The notes beneath the pieces are model-generated. The model saw nothing but the letters and a program-made list of their open reading frames with translations. It made no database searches and was not told where the DNA came from. A program made the translations under genes and the position numbers. DNA of 17,756 nt, from assembly GCA_041591635.1 (NCBI GenBank), contig JBFHRO010000048.1, positions 1 to 17,756 of the forward strand, given 5' to 3'. Of this stretch, positions 6,746 through 13,878 are shown in pieces (within the stretch, counting starts at the first letter, position 1; every line of letters begins with the position of its first letter). This DNA comes from JACKOD01 sp041591635. GTDB lineage: Bacteria; Pseudomonadota; Gammaproteobacteria; Pseudomonadales; Oleiphilaceae.

Positions 6746-7411
6746 ATGAGCAGAACCTTGGTGATAACGGGTGCCAACAAAGGCATTGGGCTGGAACTCT
6801 GCCGCTTTTACCGGCAACAGGGAGATCGGGTGGTGGCGGCCTGTCGTCATGCCAGCGACGACTTGCTCCACCTGGAATGTGAGGTGGTGGAGGGCATCGA
6901 TGTGTCAGACAGCGCGGCGATTGCACGGCTGGCCGCTTACCTTGATGGCGGTACCGTGGATGTTCTCTTCAATAATGCCGGCATCTTCACCAATCAGAAT
7001 CTCGGCAGCACTGACTTTGAAGCCATTGAGCAGCAGTTTTGTGTCAATGCCATGGGGCCTTTGCGGGTGACCCTGGCACTCTTGCCCAACCTGGTGAGGG
7101 GCAGCAAGGTAGCGATGATTACCAGTCGCATGGGATCGATTGCCGATAACCGCTCGGGGTCTTATTACGGTTACCGGATGTCCAAGGCGGCGCTGAATGC
7201 GGTGGCAAAGTCCTTGTCGATCGACTTGCGCGACCGTGGCATCGCTGTGGGCATTTATCACCCGGGGTTTGTGCAGACCAGCATGGTCGGATTTGCCGGC
7301 GATATCTCGCCGCAAACCTGTGCCGGCTTGCTCGCGGCCCGGGTGGAAGATCTGACGATCGAGACTACAGGCCAGTTCTGGCATTCCAACGGTGACAGCC
7401 TGCCGTGGTAA
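6746..7411 (+). CDS. Short-chain dehydrogenase/reductase (SDR)
   Basis: A compact 221-residue classical SDR, presumed NAD(P)H-dependent and cytosolic. The Rossmann dinucleotide motif TGANKGIG lies at residues 8-15, NNAG at 76-79, and the catalytic residues are Asn101, Ser127, Tyr143 and Lys147 (YRMSK). A PG motif follows (HPGFVQT), as expected. The protein is shorter than typical 250-residue members and ends shortly after that region, like the C-factor/sniffer type of small SDRs; the substrate cannot be read from the sequence. AGGAG stands 7 bases before the ATG. The promoter region contains the tandem AAACAAGTGTTT repeat, shared with the divergent secreted-protein gene. Its stop lies 6 bases from the stop of the convergent hydrolase gene. 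Confidence 0.9.
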   Translation: MSRTLVITGANKGIGLELCRFYRQQGDRVVAACRHASDDLLHLECEVVEGIDVSDSAAIARLAAYLDGGTVDVLFNNAGIFTNQNLGSTDFEAIEQQFCVNAMGPLRVTLALLPNLVRGSKVAMITSRMGSIADNRSGSYYGYRMSKAALNAVAKSLSIDLRDRGIAVGIYHPGFVQTSMVGFAGDISPQTCAGLLAARVEDLTIETTGQFWHSNGDSLPW

Positions 7412-7417
7412 ACCGGC

Positions 7418-7957
7418 CTATTTGACCAGTCTGGTCAGCTGTTTGAAGGTGTCACCCTCTGCCACCTGTTGCAGTTCAAACAATACCGACTCGACGCAGC
7501 CGAGCTGCGCGCCCTGCTGCTGAATCATTTGGATTCCAAGGGTCTTGTTGGCCAGCGTGCGCGAGGACACCGCATCGGCAACGAGGGTGAGATTGTAACC
7601 CTGCTGGCGCAGGTCCCGCGCGGTTTGATAGACGCAAATGTGGGTTTCGATGCCGCACAGAATGACTTCACGCTTTTTCAGTGTGCTCAGGGCCTCCACA
7701 AGTTCAGAAGAGCCGCAGGCGCTGAAGCTGTGCTTGGCAATGGGCTGCAGCGGTGCGAGTTTCTGCGCCAGGGCGGGTACTGTCGGGCCCAGTTTGTCGG
7801 GTACCTGTTCGAGCCAGAGGATCGGCAGCCCCAGCAGCTTGCAGCCGTCGATCAGGGTGCCCAGTTGCACCAGGGTTGCCTCGGCGTCGTGCATCAGGGT
7901 GGCCAGTTTACCCTGCACATCGATCACCATGAGTACGGCATTGTTTTTGGTCAGCAT
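7418..7957 (-). CDS. Isochorismatase-family (cysteine) hydrolase
   Basis: 179 residues with the isochorismatase-like fold and its catalytic triad: Asp13 (VIDVQGKL), Lys75 (AKHSFSACG) and Cys108 (GIETHICVYQTA). Such enzymes hydrolyse small amides or similar substrates. The closest remembered relatives are the YcaC / ISOC1-type uncharacterised hydrolases, not true isochorismatases, because no siderophore genes are nearby. The ATG is preceded by AGGA at 9 bases, a site lying inside the last codons of the upstream TPR gene, whose stop is only 6 bases away, so the two are probably co-transcribed and translationally coupled. The substrate and the reason for the pairing are unknown. Confidence 0.88.
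   Translation of the reverse strand: MLTKNNAVLMVIDVQGKLATLMHDAEATLVQLGTLIDGCKLLGLPILWLEQVPDKLGPTVPALAQKLAPLQPIAKHSFSACGSSELVEALSTLKKREVILCGIETHICVYQTARDLRQQGYNLTLVADAVSSRTLANKTLGIQMIQQQGAQLGCVESVLFELQQVAEGDTFKQLTRLVK
7423..7437. repeat. 15-base palindrome at a convergent gene junction
   Basis: TGACCAG-T-CTGGTCA is a perfect 7-bp inverted repeat around one base, inside the final codons of the isochorismatase-family gene and 12 bases past the SDR stop. It could help stop SDR transcripts, but the loop is tiny and no T-tract follows, so it may simply reflect coding sequence. Confidence 0.3.
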
Positions 7958-7963
7958 GCGTCT

Positions 7964-9616
7964 TTATCCTTTTTTGGCAGAGGAATTGTCGAGCTGGGCG
8001 CGCTTGAGTTCGGCAATGCGGTCTTGCAGGTGCTGGTAGCGGCGCTGCTCCTTGTGGCCCGGTTTAAGGTGTTTGGCGCGATCAAGGCAAGTCTGGCAGG
8101 CGCGCAGGTCGGCACTGGTCACGCCGTCTCTTTGCAGGCGCTTGAGCAGAATCTGGGCCAGGTTGAGATTGAGTGAAATATGCCGCGGCGTCAGCACCAG
8201 GGCGTCTTCAAAGCTTTGGATGGCGGCATCCAGGTTCTGCTCCCCATAGTAGCTGATGCCCTGCTTGTTCAGTAGCGCCGCCTCGCGTCGGTGGGCAAGG
8301 GCGCGGGCAGACAGGAGCTGGTTGGCGGCCAGGTCGTTGGCCTCGTCGTCATTGCCACTGAGATCCACCATTTGCGCCAGCAAGCGATCCGCCTCTTCGG
8401 CTTTGTTCATGGCGTAGAGGTTTTCGGTCACGAACAAGGTGGTTTTTTCCCCCACCCGCCCGGCATCCACCTGGGCAATGGCGGCACCCAGGGCGCGCTC
8501 GGCGGCCCGCTCATTGTGCTGGCCAATGTGCACCCGGGCCTCGAGAACCTTCGTCTTCACCTCGACCTCGGCATCGCCGCTGTATTTGCGGTGTGCCTTG
8601 TCGAGTACAGTCACGGCCTCCCGCGCCAGTTGGCGACCTTCCACGGTCACGTCATCGAACGACAGCCCTGCCAAAAAGCGGGCATAGCCCAGATAGTTGT
8701 CGGGATTATCATGCACCGACTGTTCGCCCAGCTTGAGCATTTTGCGAAAGGCTTCCAGCGCGCGGCCGTTTTCACTGAGGCGGGAGGCGACTTCTGCCAG
8801 CGATTTCTGCCGCTTGACGGAATTGGGCGACAAGGCCACGGCGGCTTCGAGCGATTGCAGCGCCTTGTCGAACTGCCCCGCGGCCTCATGGATTTTTGCC
8901 ATCAGGTCGTGGGCCTGAAAGTGTTTGGATTCGGCGCCCAGCAGGGGTTCGAGCAAGGCCGTGGCTTCCTCGGCACGTCCCTGGTCGTTGGTGAGCCGTG
9001 CCAGTTCATAACGGGCCCAGTCGTAGTTGTAGCCGTGCATGATCTCGCGATAGATGCCGATCGCCTTGTCGGGCTGCTGGTGCTTTTCATACAGCCAGGC
9101 GAGGATTTTCTGCACCCGCAGCTGATAGCGGGCACGCTGTTCTATGTGCTCCTCGCACAGGCGAATGGCCCTATCGAGGTTGCCACTGTCAATGGCGCTA
9201 TCGATAGCGTGCAGGGCTTCTTTCTGTTCCAGGCTCTTGCTCAGGCGCTTGCCCAGCTCGGCCGGTGGAATGGGTTTGACGAGGTAGCCATCGGGTTCGT
9301 TTTCGATGGTGCCAAAAACCTTGTCCTTGGCCACCTCGGCGCTGATGATGTAAAACAGACCCGTGTATTTGAGCTGGCCACGCACTCGCAGCTCTTCGAG
9401 CAACTCCTGACCGTTACGGCCCTTGCCCAGATCGTAGTTACACAGGATCACATCGTACTGGAGGTTCTGAAAGGCGCTCAGTGCCTCGCGCGCCGAACCC
9501 ACGGCATCAATATGCTTGATGCCCATGCTCATCAGGCTTTGTTTGACCGAAATGCGAAAGCTTTCCAGTTCATCGACAATCAGAAAGCGTTTCTTGTTGT
9601 AGGCTTCCAGCGACAT
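7964..9616 (-). CDS. Receiver-TPR protein with atypical phospho-acceptor
   Basis: A 550-residue cytoplasmic protein. The N-terminal receiver-like domain (about 10-130) keeps the acidic pair Asp15-Glu16 (IVDELES), Ser92 (YIISAEV) and Lys114 (YLVKP). In the third strand, ILCNYDLG, the normal phospho-Asp position is Asn60, while an Asp (62) stands two residues later where many relatives carry Asn (CDYNLG); the codons AAC (9437-9439) and GAT (9431-9433) confirm this. Residues 135-540 are helical TPR-like repeats (for example DKALQSLEAAVALSPNS and DAAIQSFEDALVLTPRH), a protein-interaction scaffold. It has no output enzyme or DNA-binding domain. The isochorismatase-family gene follows 6 bases after its stop, and an MCP gene lies upstream on the same strand. 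Its role may be assembly or signalling, partner unknown. Architecture is firm; loss of phosphorylation is inferred. Confidence 0.88.
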   Translation of the reverse strand: MSLEAYNKKRFLIVDELESFRISVKQSLMSMGIKHIDAVGSAREALSAFQNLQYDVILCNYDLGKGRNGQELLEELRVRGQLKYTGLFYIISAEVAKDKVFGTIENEPDGYLVKPIPPAELGKRLSKSLEQKEALHAIDSAIDSGNLDRAIRLCEEHIEQRARYQLRVQKILAWLYEKHQQPDKAIGIYREIMHGYNYDWARYELARLTNDQGRAEEATALLEPLLGAESKHFQAHDLMAKIHEAAGQFDKALQSLEAAVALSPNSVKRQKSLAEVASRLSENGRALEAFRKMLKLGEQSVHDNPDNYLGYARFLAGLSFDDVTVEGRQLAREAVTVLDKAHRKYSGDAEVEVKTKVLEARVHIGQHNERAAERALGAAIAQVDAGRVGEKTTLFVTENLYAMNKAEEADRLLAQMVDLSGNDDEANDLAANQLLSARALAHRREAALLNKQGISYYGEQNLDAAIQSFEDALVLTPRHISLNLNLAQILLKRLQRDGVTSADLRACQTCLDRAKHLKPGHKEQRRYQHLQDRIAELKRAQLDNSSAKKG

Positions 9617-9750
9617 GCGGTGTTGGTTGATCCTGATGAAGCGCCCGGGGAAATGGCAGCCTGGTGCTGCCCGTAGTTATCCATTGTAGTTGGCTTTGGT
9701 GATCCGGTTGGCGTTGGCGCGTGCCGGTGGCCGGTTTTTTTCCACAGGGG

Positions 9751-11289
9751 TTAGTCTATTTTCATCCGCTTGACGAGGGCAAAGAGATTCTCCGACTCGG
9801 TATTGAGTGCCTGACTGTGCTGGGCAATGGCCTGGGTATTGTCGTAGGTCAGGTTGGTATCATCGCGGATGAGGCGAATATTGCGTTCGATTTCGACCGA
9901 GGTCTGGCTTTGTTCTTCCGAGGCTGCCGAGACCATCATGTTCTTTTCGGTGACCTGATCGACCATGCTGGCGATGTCGGCAATCGCCTTGGCCGCCGCG
10001 CCCGCGCGGGTAACGCACTGATTCGCCTGGTCACTGCTGGTGCGCATGGTGGTGTCGATTTTGGCCGTGGAGCCACGAATCTGGCTCATGATGGACTGGA
10101 TCTGTTCGGTCGCCTCCTGGGCATGAATGGCGAGTTTGCGCACTTCATCTGCCACCACGGCAAAGCCCCGCCCCGACTCGCCCGCGCGGGCCGCTTCAAT
10201 CGCGGCATTGAGGGCCAGAAGGTTGGTTTGTTCGGCGATGGCGCGAATCTCGTCGGTGGCGTTTTCGATGCGCTGGCTGTCGCTGTTGAGGCCGGCCACC
10301 ATGGTGGCGGCGCCGGAGATGACCTGACTGAGCTGTTCAATCGAACTCTGGGTTTGGGAAACCAGTTGCAAGCCCTCGCCGGTATTTTGCGATGCAGTTT
10401 CGGAGTAGTGATGGGTTTCGATTGCCCGCTGGGCAATTTCTTCGGCGGCGGCGCGCATCTCTACGGTGGCCGAAGCCAGCTGATCGGTTTGCAAGCGCTG
10501 ACGGCTCATGCCCTGTTCCGTGGCTATGCCGCATTGTTCCAGGGCCAGGGCAGAGGTGCGCAAATGCTCCGCCGCAACCCGGATCGCCCGCATGGTTGCT
10601 TGCCGGCCATCCTGCATCAGGTTGAAGGCCTGGGCCATTTCGCCCACTTCATCGCGGGAGTTAATGGGGACGCGTACCGTGAGATCCTTGTGTTGCTGAA
10701 CGTACAGCATACGCTCCTTGAGCCTGTTGATATGGCGCTCGATGAAGCTGATCAGCAACTGCGAGGCCGCCAAGAGTAAACACATGAGAAGAAAAACAAC
10801 CCAGGCGTAATGCAGCATCCGGGCTTTGAATACCGAGCCGAAGGTCGGCGTCTCGTGCACCAGACCTACAACCAGTTGTGTTTGCTCAAGGCGGGTAAAG
10901 GTGATCAGTTGTCCGGGCGCCATGTCAAACAGGGATGAGGCTGTGATCAGGTGCTGATGGATGCGGCTGTCGGCGCCTTGCAGTAGCGAACTGAGCTCCT
11001 GGCCCTGGTGCGGCAGGCGGTCAGCGCGCAGCAGTTTGCCGCTTTGATCCAGCAGCAGGCTGTGGTCGAGCTTGTTCAGGGCGTTGAACTGGGCTATCGC
11101 GTCCATGCCCAGGCTCAGTACTTGCAGCTGCTTGAGGCTCTGTGCGGCGATCTCCTGAACCCGCGCGCGCTCGCCCATGGCCTGTTCCCGCAGGGCATCG
11201 GTTACCAGAATCACCACAATGGCAAAAGACACGGCATTGACCAGCCAGAATTTGTATTTAAGACGAATATTCAGTAACAGTGCGAGCAT
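9751..11289 (-). CDS. Methyl-accepting chemotaxis protein
   Basis: A 512-residue transmembrane chemoreceptor. One membrane helix at about 14-30 and another at 162-183 flank a periplasmic ligand domain of roughly 130 residues, smaller than typical 4-helix-bundle sensors; HAMP covers about 185-240. The long cytoplasmic coiled coil contains the invariant hairpin tip at about 352-388 (EQTNLLALNAAIEAARAGE, then GRGFAVVADEVRKLA), which contacts CheA and CheW. Glu/Gln-rich heptads on either side are probable methylation sites. The C-terminus lacks an NWETF-type tether for CheR. No che genes occur in the window, so it is an orphan receptor that should feed a distant array. The ATG has only a weak GAGAG-type ribosome site. 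The ligand cannot be predicted. Confidence 0.95.
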   Translation of the reverse strand: MLALLLNIRLKYKFWLVNAVSFAIVVILVTDALREQAMGERARVQEIAAQSLKQLQVLSLGMDAIAQFNALNKLDHSLLLDQSGKLLRADRLPHQGQELSSLLQGADSRIHQHLITASSLFDMAPGQLITFTRLEQTQLVVGLVHETPTFGSVFKARMLHYAWVVFLLMCLLLAASQLLISFIERHINRLKERMLYVQQHKDLTVRVPINSRDEVGEMAQAFNLMQDGRQATMRAIRVAAEHLRTSALALEQCGIATEQGMSRQRLQTDQLASATVEMRAAAEEIAQRAIETHHYSETASQNTGEGLQLVSQTQSSIEQLSQVISGAATMVAGLNSDSQRIENATDEIRAIAEQTNLLALNAAIEAARAGESGRGFAVVADEVRKLAIHAQEATEQIQSIMSQIRGSTAKIDTTMRTSSDQANQCVTRAGAAAKAIADIASMVDQVTEKNMMVSAASEEQSQTSVEIERNIRLIRDDTNLTYDNTQAIAQHSQALNTESENLFALVKRMKID

Positions 11290-11572
11290 GCCGATACGAC
11301 TCTCTCAATAATATGCAGGTTTCAATACAGCGACCGGGCGGCTAGCCATGCGGCAAAACCTGCACCTGATGTTAAGTTTAGCGGTTAACTGCGTGATTTC
11401 TTGAATATTTGACGGCTGAGTCAGTGGCTTGCCTGGCAAGTGCAATTGCCATTGCCTGACACTGGACACATAATGTCACCCTTTTACGCCGGGCCACGAC
11501 CCAACGGCGGGCCGCAGTTGCCCTGTCCCGCGGATTTGTCGGTCCGGTTCTGTGATCCAATGAGAGGTAGTC
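11290..11572. other. Divergent intergenic region, MCP / slyD
   Basis: These 283 bases lie between the divergent MCP and slyD genes. They contain the slyD promoter (11446-11474), a GTTAAC-centred imperfect palindrome near 11380-11391 (GCGGTTAACTGC), and a GC-rich stretch at 11485-11550 that would be the slyD leader. I find no clear MCP promoter or FliA-type (sigma28) promoter by eye. Confidence 0.5.
11446..11474 (+). promoter_or_regulatory. Sigma70-like promoter of slyD
   Basis: -35 TTGCCA (11446-11451) and -10 CATAAT (11469-11474) each match consensus at five of six bases, with the ideal 17-base spacer. Transcription should begin near 11481, giving a GC-rich leader of about 90 bases before the slyD ATG. 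Confidence 0.6.
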
Positions 11573-12055
11573 ATGACAATTGCGGCGAACAAGGTAGTGA
11601 CCTTCCACTACCGTCTGAGTGAAGGAGAAGGTAACGAAATCGAGTCGACCTTTGACGATGAGCCCATGGCCTATCTGCATGGCCACGACAATATGGTGGC
11701 GGGTCTGGAGAAGGCCATGAACGGCCGCGCGGTGGGCGACAAGTTCAGTATCACCCTGGCGCCGGAGGAAGCCTATGGCGTGCGCACTGAAAACAGCATT
11801 GCGCGCATTCCGATCAAGCACCTGCATGTGCATGGCAAGCCGCGTCCGGGCATGATCGCCTGGGTTGAAACCGAGCAGGGCCCGCGCCAGATGACCATTG
11901 TCAAGGTCGGCAAGTTCAATGTGGACGCCGATGTGAATCATCCGCTGGCCGGTAAAACCCTTACCTTCGAGGTCGAGATTGTCGATTTGCGTGATGCCAG
12001 CGCAGAAGAAATCGAGCACGGACATGTGCATGGCCCAGGCGGGCATCATCATTGA
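11573..12055 (+). CDS. slyD: FKBP-type peptidyl-prolyl isomerase SlyD
   Basis: A 160-residue cytosolic peptidyl-prolyl cis-trans isomerase and chaperone. The FKBP core is split by the insert-in-flap domain (about 70-125), as in SlyD. Typical segments are VTFHYRLSEGEG (9-20), GHDNMVAGLEKAM, PEEAYGVR and HPLAGKTLTFEVEI. The tail ends EHGHVHGPGGHHH, the start of the nickel-binding His-rich extension, but it is much shorter and has no Cys, unlike E. coli SlyD (196 residues). It may therefore bind less nickel and take less part in hydrogenase maturation. GAGG lies about 5-6 bases before the ATG, and a good promoter lies at 11446-11474. The double thioredoxin-fold gene begins 38 bases after its stop and is probably in the same operon. 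Confidence 0.95.
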   Translation: MTIAANKVVTFHYRLSEGEGNEIESTFDDEPMAYLHGHDNMVAGLEKAMNGRAVGDKFSITLAPEEAYGVRTENSIARIPIKHLHVHGKPRPGMIAWVETEQGPRQMTIVKVGKFNVDADVNHPLAGKTLTFEVEIVDLRDASAEEIEHGHVHGPGGHHH

Positions 12056-12093
12056 GTCAGCAGGCGCAAGGCCTTGCCAGGGAGCAAACCCTT

Positions 12094-12852
12094 ATGAATC
12101 ACAACCTCAACATTCTTGCCTCTACGCTGGCCTCTTCGGTGCGAGGTTGGCGTGGCACAACGGGCAGCAAGAAAGTCGTACAGCCGCCGGCACCCATTGT
12201 GCTGTATGACCGTGAAAACTGTGTTGATTGCCGCCTGGCGCGCGAGGCCCTGAGCGAGCTGAATCTCGATGCGCTCATCGTACCCTGTCCGCAAGGCAGC
12301 AACCGGCACGTGCGCCAGCTCGAAGCCGTATCGGGGCAGACACAGATTCCCTTTCTGACGGATCAGAACACCGGGCGCAAGGTCGGCGGGGCCGCAGCCA
12401 TTATCGACTACCTGTTTGCCCAGTACCGTGGCAAGCCTGCTCCGCGCCAGATCCGGCCGGTTGGTCTGAACCGGCTGGCCTCGCGACTGGCCAGTGGCCT
12501 GCGTCTGAATGCCGGCGCGCAGGCGCGGCCTTCGCGGGCCGTGGAGCAGCCGCTGACGCTGTACAGCTTTGAGTCGAGCCCCTATGCGCGCGTGGTGCGT
12601 GAGCGTTTGTGCGAGCTGGAGCTGCCCTATTACCTGATCAACCTCAGCAAGCAGCAGTGGGCCGATATGGGGCCGGCGAAATTCCGGTTTGCGCCAGGGC
12701 CCTACAAGCCCCTGCCCAATACCAAGCGCGAGGCATTTTTCAAGGAGCACGGCGACGTTCAGGTGCCTTATCTGGTAGACCCCAACACCGGCAAGGCGCT
12801 GTTTGAATCCCGCGATATTCTTGCCTACCTCGACACTACCTACGCGCTCTAG
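12094..12852 (+). CDS. Tandem GST-N/glutaredoxin-like domain protein
   Basis: 252 residues carrying two thioredoxin-fold GST N-terminal domains in series. Domain 1 (about 34-112) has a redox-type motif C43-V-D-C46 and the cis-Pro at Pro86 (TQIPFLTD). Domain 2 (about 153-250) has SSPYA at 161-165 in the equivalent place, no cysteine pair, and cis-Pro225 (VQVPYLVD). A Pro/Arg-rich linker joins them, and the GST all-helical C-terminal domain is absent. Glutathione-linked redox or conjugation chemistry is plausible but the substrate is unknown. The frame extends back to a TTG overlapping the slyD stop, but ATG 12094 is chosen because AGGGAG lies 9 bases upstream. A strong hairpin follows. Family call is firm, function open. 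Confidence 0.88.
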   Translation: MNHNLNILASTLASSVRGWRGTTGSKKVVQPPAPIVLYDRENCVDCRLAREALSELNLDALIVPCPQGSNRHVRQLEAVSGQTQIPFLTDQNTGRKVGGAAAIIDYLFAQYRGKPAPRQIRPVGLNRLASRLASGLRLNAGAQARPSRAVEQPLTLYSFESSPYARVVRERLCELELPYYLINLSKQQWADMGPAKFRFAPGPYKPLPNTKREAFFKEHGDVQVPYLVDPNTGKALFESRDILAYLDTTYAL

Positions 12853-12861
12853 ACGGGTTCG

Positions 12862-12890
12862 TTGACGCTGGCGTTACTGCCAGTCGTCAA
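12862..12890. terminator. Strong bidirectional hairpin over a convergent junction
   Basis: TTGACG-CTGGC (12862-12872) pairs with GCCAG-T-CGTCAA (12879-12890): 11 bp with a single bulged T and a 6-base loop. It begins 10 bases past the GST-like gene and contains the stop and final codons of the convergent solute-binding protein gene. There is no T-tract; it probably ends or stabilises both transcripts. Confidence 0.6.
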
Positions 12891-13644
12891 GCCCATACCG
12901 GTCAAGTATTTCCTTCAGCTTGCCCGAGGTGCGCAGTTTTTTGGTGCCCTCGCCCAGCTGTTGGGCGAAAGTTGCGGTACGCTTGTTATCGGGCGTGCAG
13001 GCAATGTACATCTCGATCGGGTCACGCAGTGCTCCGGCCTTGACCAGGCTGCCGACGAGCTGCAATTCCTTGAGCTTGGCGGCCATGACCAGATGTGACT
13101 CCACCGTGGTGGTAATGCGTTGTGCCAGCAGTTTCTTGATGTTCTGCTCCAGCGCATTGTCGGCGCTCAGTACCTGGAACATGGCGCTTTCCTGATGTGC
13201 CTCGACGTGTTTGTCAAAGGCTTCTTCATACGCATAGCCGCCAATGACCCCGACCTTTTGATCTGCAAGGGACTCCAGGCCGGCATACTTCCAGGGCGAA
13301 CCCTTGACAACATAGAACATCGGCTGATCCATGCCCCAGGGGGCATCCGGGTAGGCGAAATCCGGCGCATCTTCCTTATAGGCTCCCACCACGCAGTCGA
13401 AGGCGCCGTTGCGCACGCTTTCGAGCGCACGCTTCCAGGGCATGGTGCGGTAGTCGATGGAAACGCCATGTTCGGCCATGATGGCGGTGGCCATTTCGAT
13501 CATGTAACCGGGGTGATCGGAGTTTGGATCCCCGTTCATGGGAAACCAGTTGTCGGCGCGAATCGAAAGAGTGTCGGCAGCCACCGTGGCGGCGAGGCTG
13601 GCAAGGAGTGCGCCGGCGGCAAACCGGCGAAAGTGCGTTGGCAT
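12874..13644 (-). CDS. Periplasmic solute-binding protein, family 3-like (orphan)
   Basis: 256 residues from ATG 13644. It opens with a Sec signal (MPTHFRRF, then a hydrophobic core AAGALLASLAATVAA) and the mature protein starts near ADTLSIRADNWFP. It follows the SBP_bac_3 plan: a first lobe with GYMIEMATAIMAEHG and WKRALESVRNGAFDCVVGAY, the hinge and second lobe with VGVIGGYAYEEAF, and a C-terminal helix KLKEILDRYGLDDWQ. Such proteins deliver amino acids or other small solutes to ABC importers, or act as sensor modules. No permease or ATPase gene is adjacent, so it is an orphan. An upstream in-frame ATG five codons earlier is rejected because GAGGA stands 8 bases before ATG 13644. Ligand unknown. 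Confidence 0.88.
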   Translation of the reverse strand: MPTHFRRFAAGALLASLAATVAADTLSIRADNWFPMNGDPNSDHPGYMIEMATAIMAEHGVSIDYRTMPWKRALESVRNGAFDCVVGAYKEDAPDFAYPDAPWGMDQPMFYVVKGSPWKYAGLESLADQKVGVIGGYAYEEAFDKHVEAHQESAMFQVLSADNALEQNIKKLLAQRITTTVESHLVMAAKLKELQLVGSLVKAGALRDPIEMYIACTPDNKRTATFAQQLGEGTKKLRTSGKLKEILDRYGLDDWQ

Positions 13645-13652
13645 GGTGATAT

Positions 13653-13657
13653 TCCTC
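13653..13657 (-). promoter_or_regulatory. Ribosome binding site fixing the solute-binding protein start
   Basis: GAGGA on the minus strand, 8 bases before ATG 13642-13644. It overlaps the alternative upstream ATG (13657-13659), which has no site of its own. Confidence 0.6.
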
Positions 13658-13751
13658 ATTCGTCAACATGATCGACCCCAACGGGCGCGGGCCATCTGGC
13701 CAGCGCTGGGTGTCCGAAGGCACCGGGTATCGTCAGGATCACGAACAGGGC

Positions 13752-13771
13752 ATCCCGCCCGCGGGCGGGAT
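13752..13771. repeat. Perfect 20-base GC palindrome
   Basis: ATCCCGCCCGCGGGCGGGAT equals its own reverse complement. It is flanked by GGGC on the left and TTT-GCCC on the right, so the pairing can extend. On plus-strand RNA it is followed by TTTT, like an intrinsic terminator, yet the flanking genes are both on the minus strand. It sits 107 bases past the antiporter stop, upstream of the solute-binding protein gene. It could be a terminator between the two units or a protein-binding site. Confidence 0.5.
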
Positions 13772-13878
13772 TTTGCCCGTTGTCAGAGCGTTAACTGCAG
13801 CGACCTATTCACTATAGCCGGTGCGAGTGATGAGGCAATTTAAAAGGCGCGTAAATTGTATGGATTTGTAATGACGGA

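Larger units (their letters stand above)
13645..13878. other. Intergenic region, antiporter / solute-binding protein
   Basis: 234 bases between two minus-strand genes. They hold the ribosome site of the solute-binding protein gene, a 20-base GC palindrome at 13752-13771 and an AT-rich stretch at 13838-13875 just after the antiporter stop. A promoter for the solute-binding protein must lie here, but I cannot place it with confidence. Confidence 0.45.

Noticed and set aside
8291..9676. 461-codon plus-strand open frame
   Set aside because: It is antisense to the receiver-TPR gene, whose domains are recognisable; the frame exists because GC-rich third positions suppress stops on the opposite strand.
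9724..9741. Short CCGG-TGG-CCGG hairpin followed by seven T on the plus strand
   Set aside because: The stem is only 4 bp and points along the plus strand, where no gene ends; both neighbours are on the minus strand.
9721..10779. 352-codon plus-strand open frame
   Set aside because: Antisense to the chemoreceptor gene; no recognisable domain and no supporting ribosome site.
11380..11391. GTTAAC-centred imperfect palindrome
   Set aside because: Two mismatches in 12 bases; similar GTTAAC sequences appear elsewhere in the window by chance.
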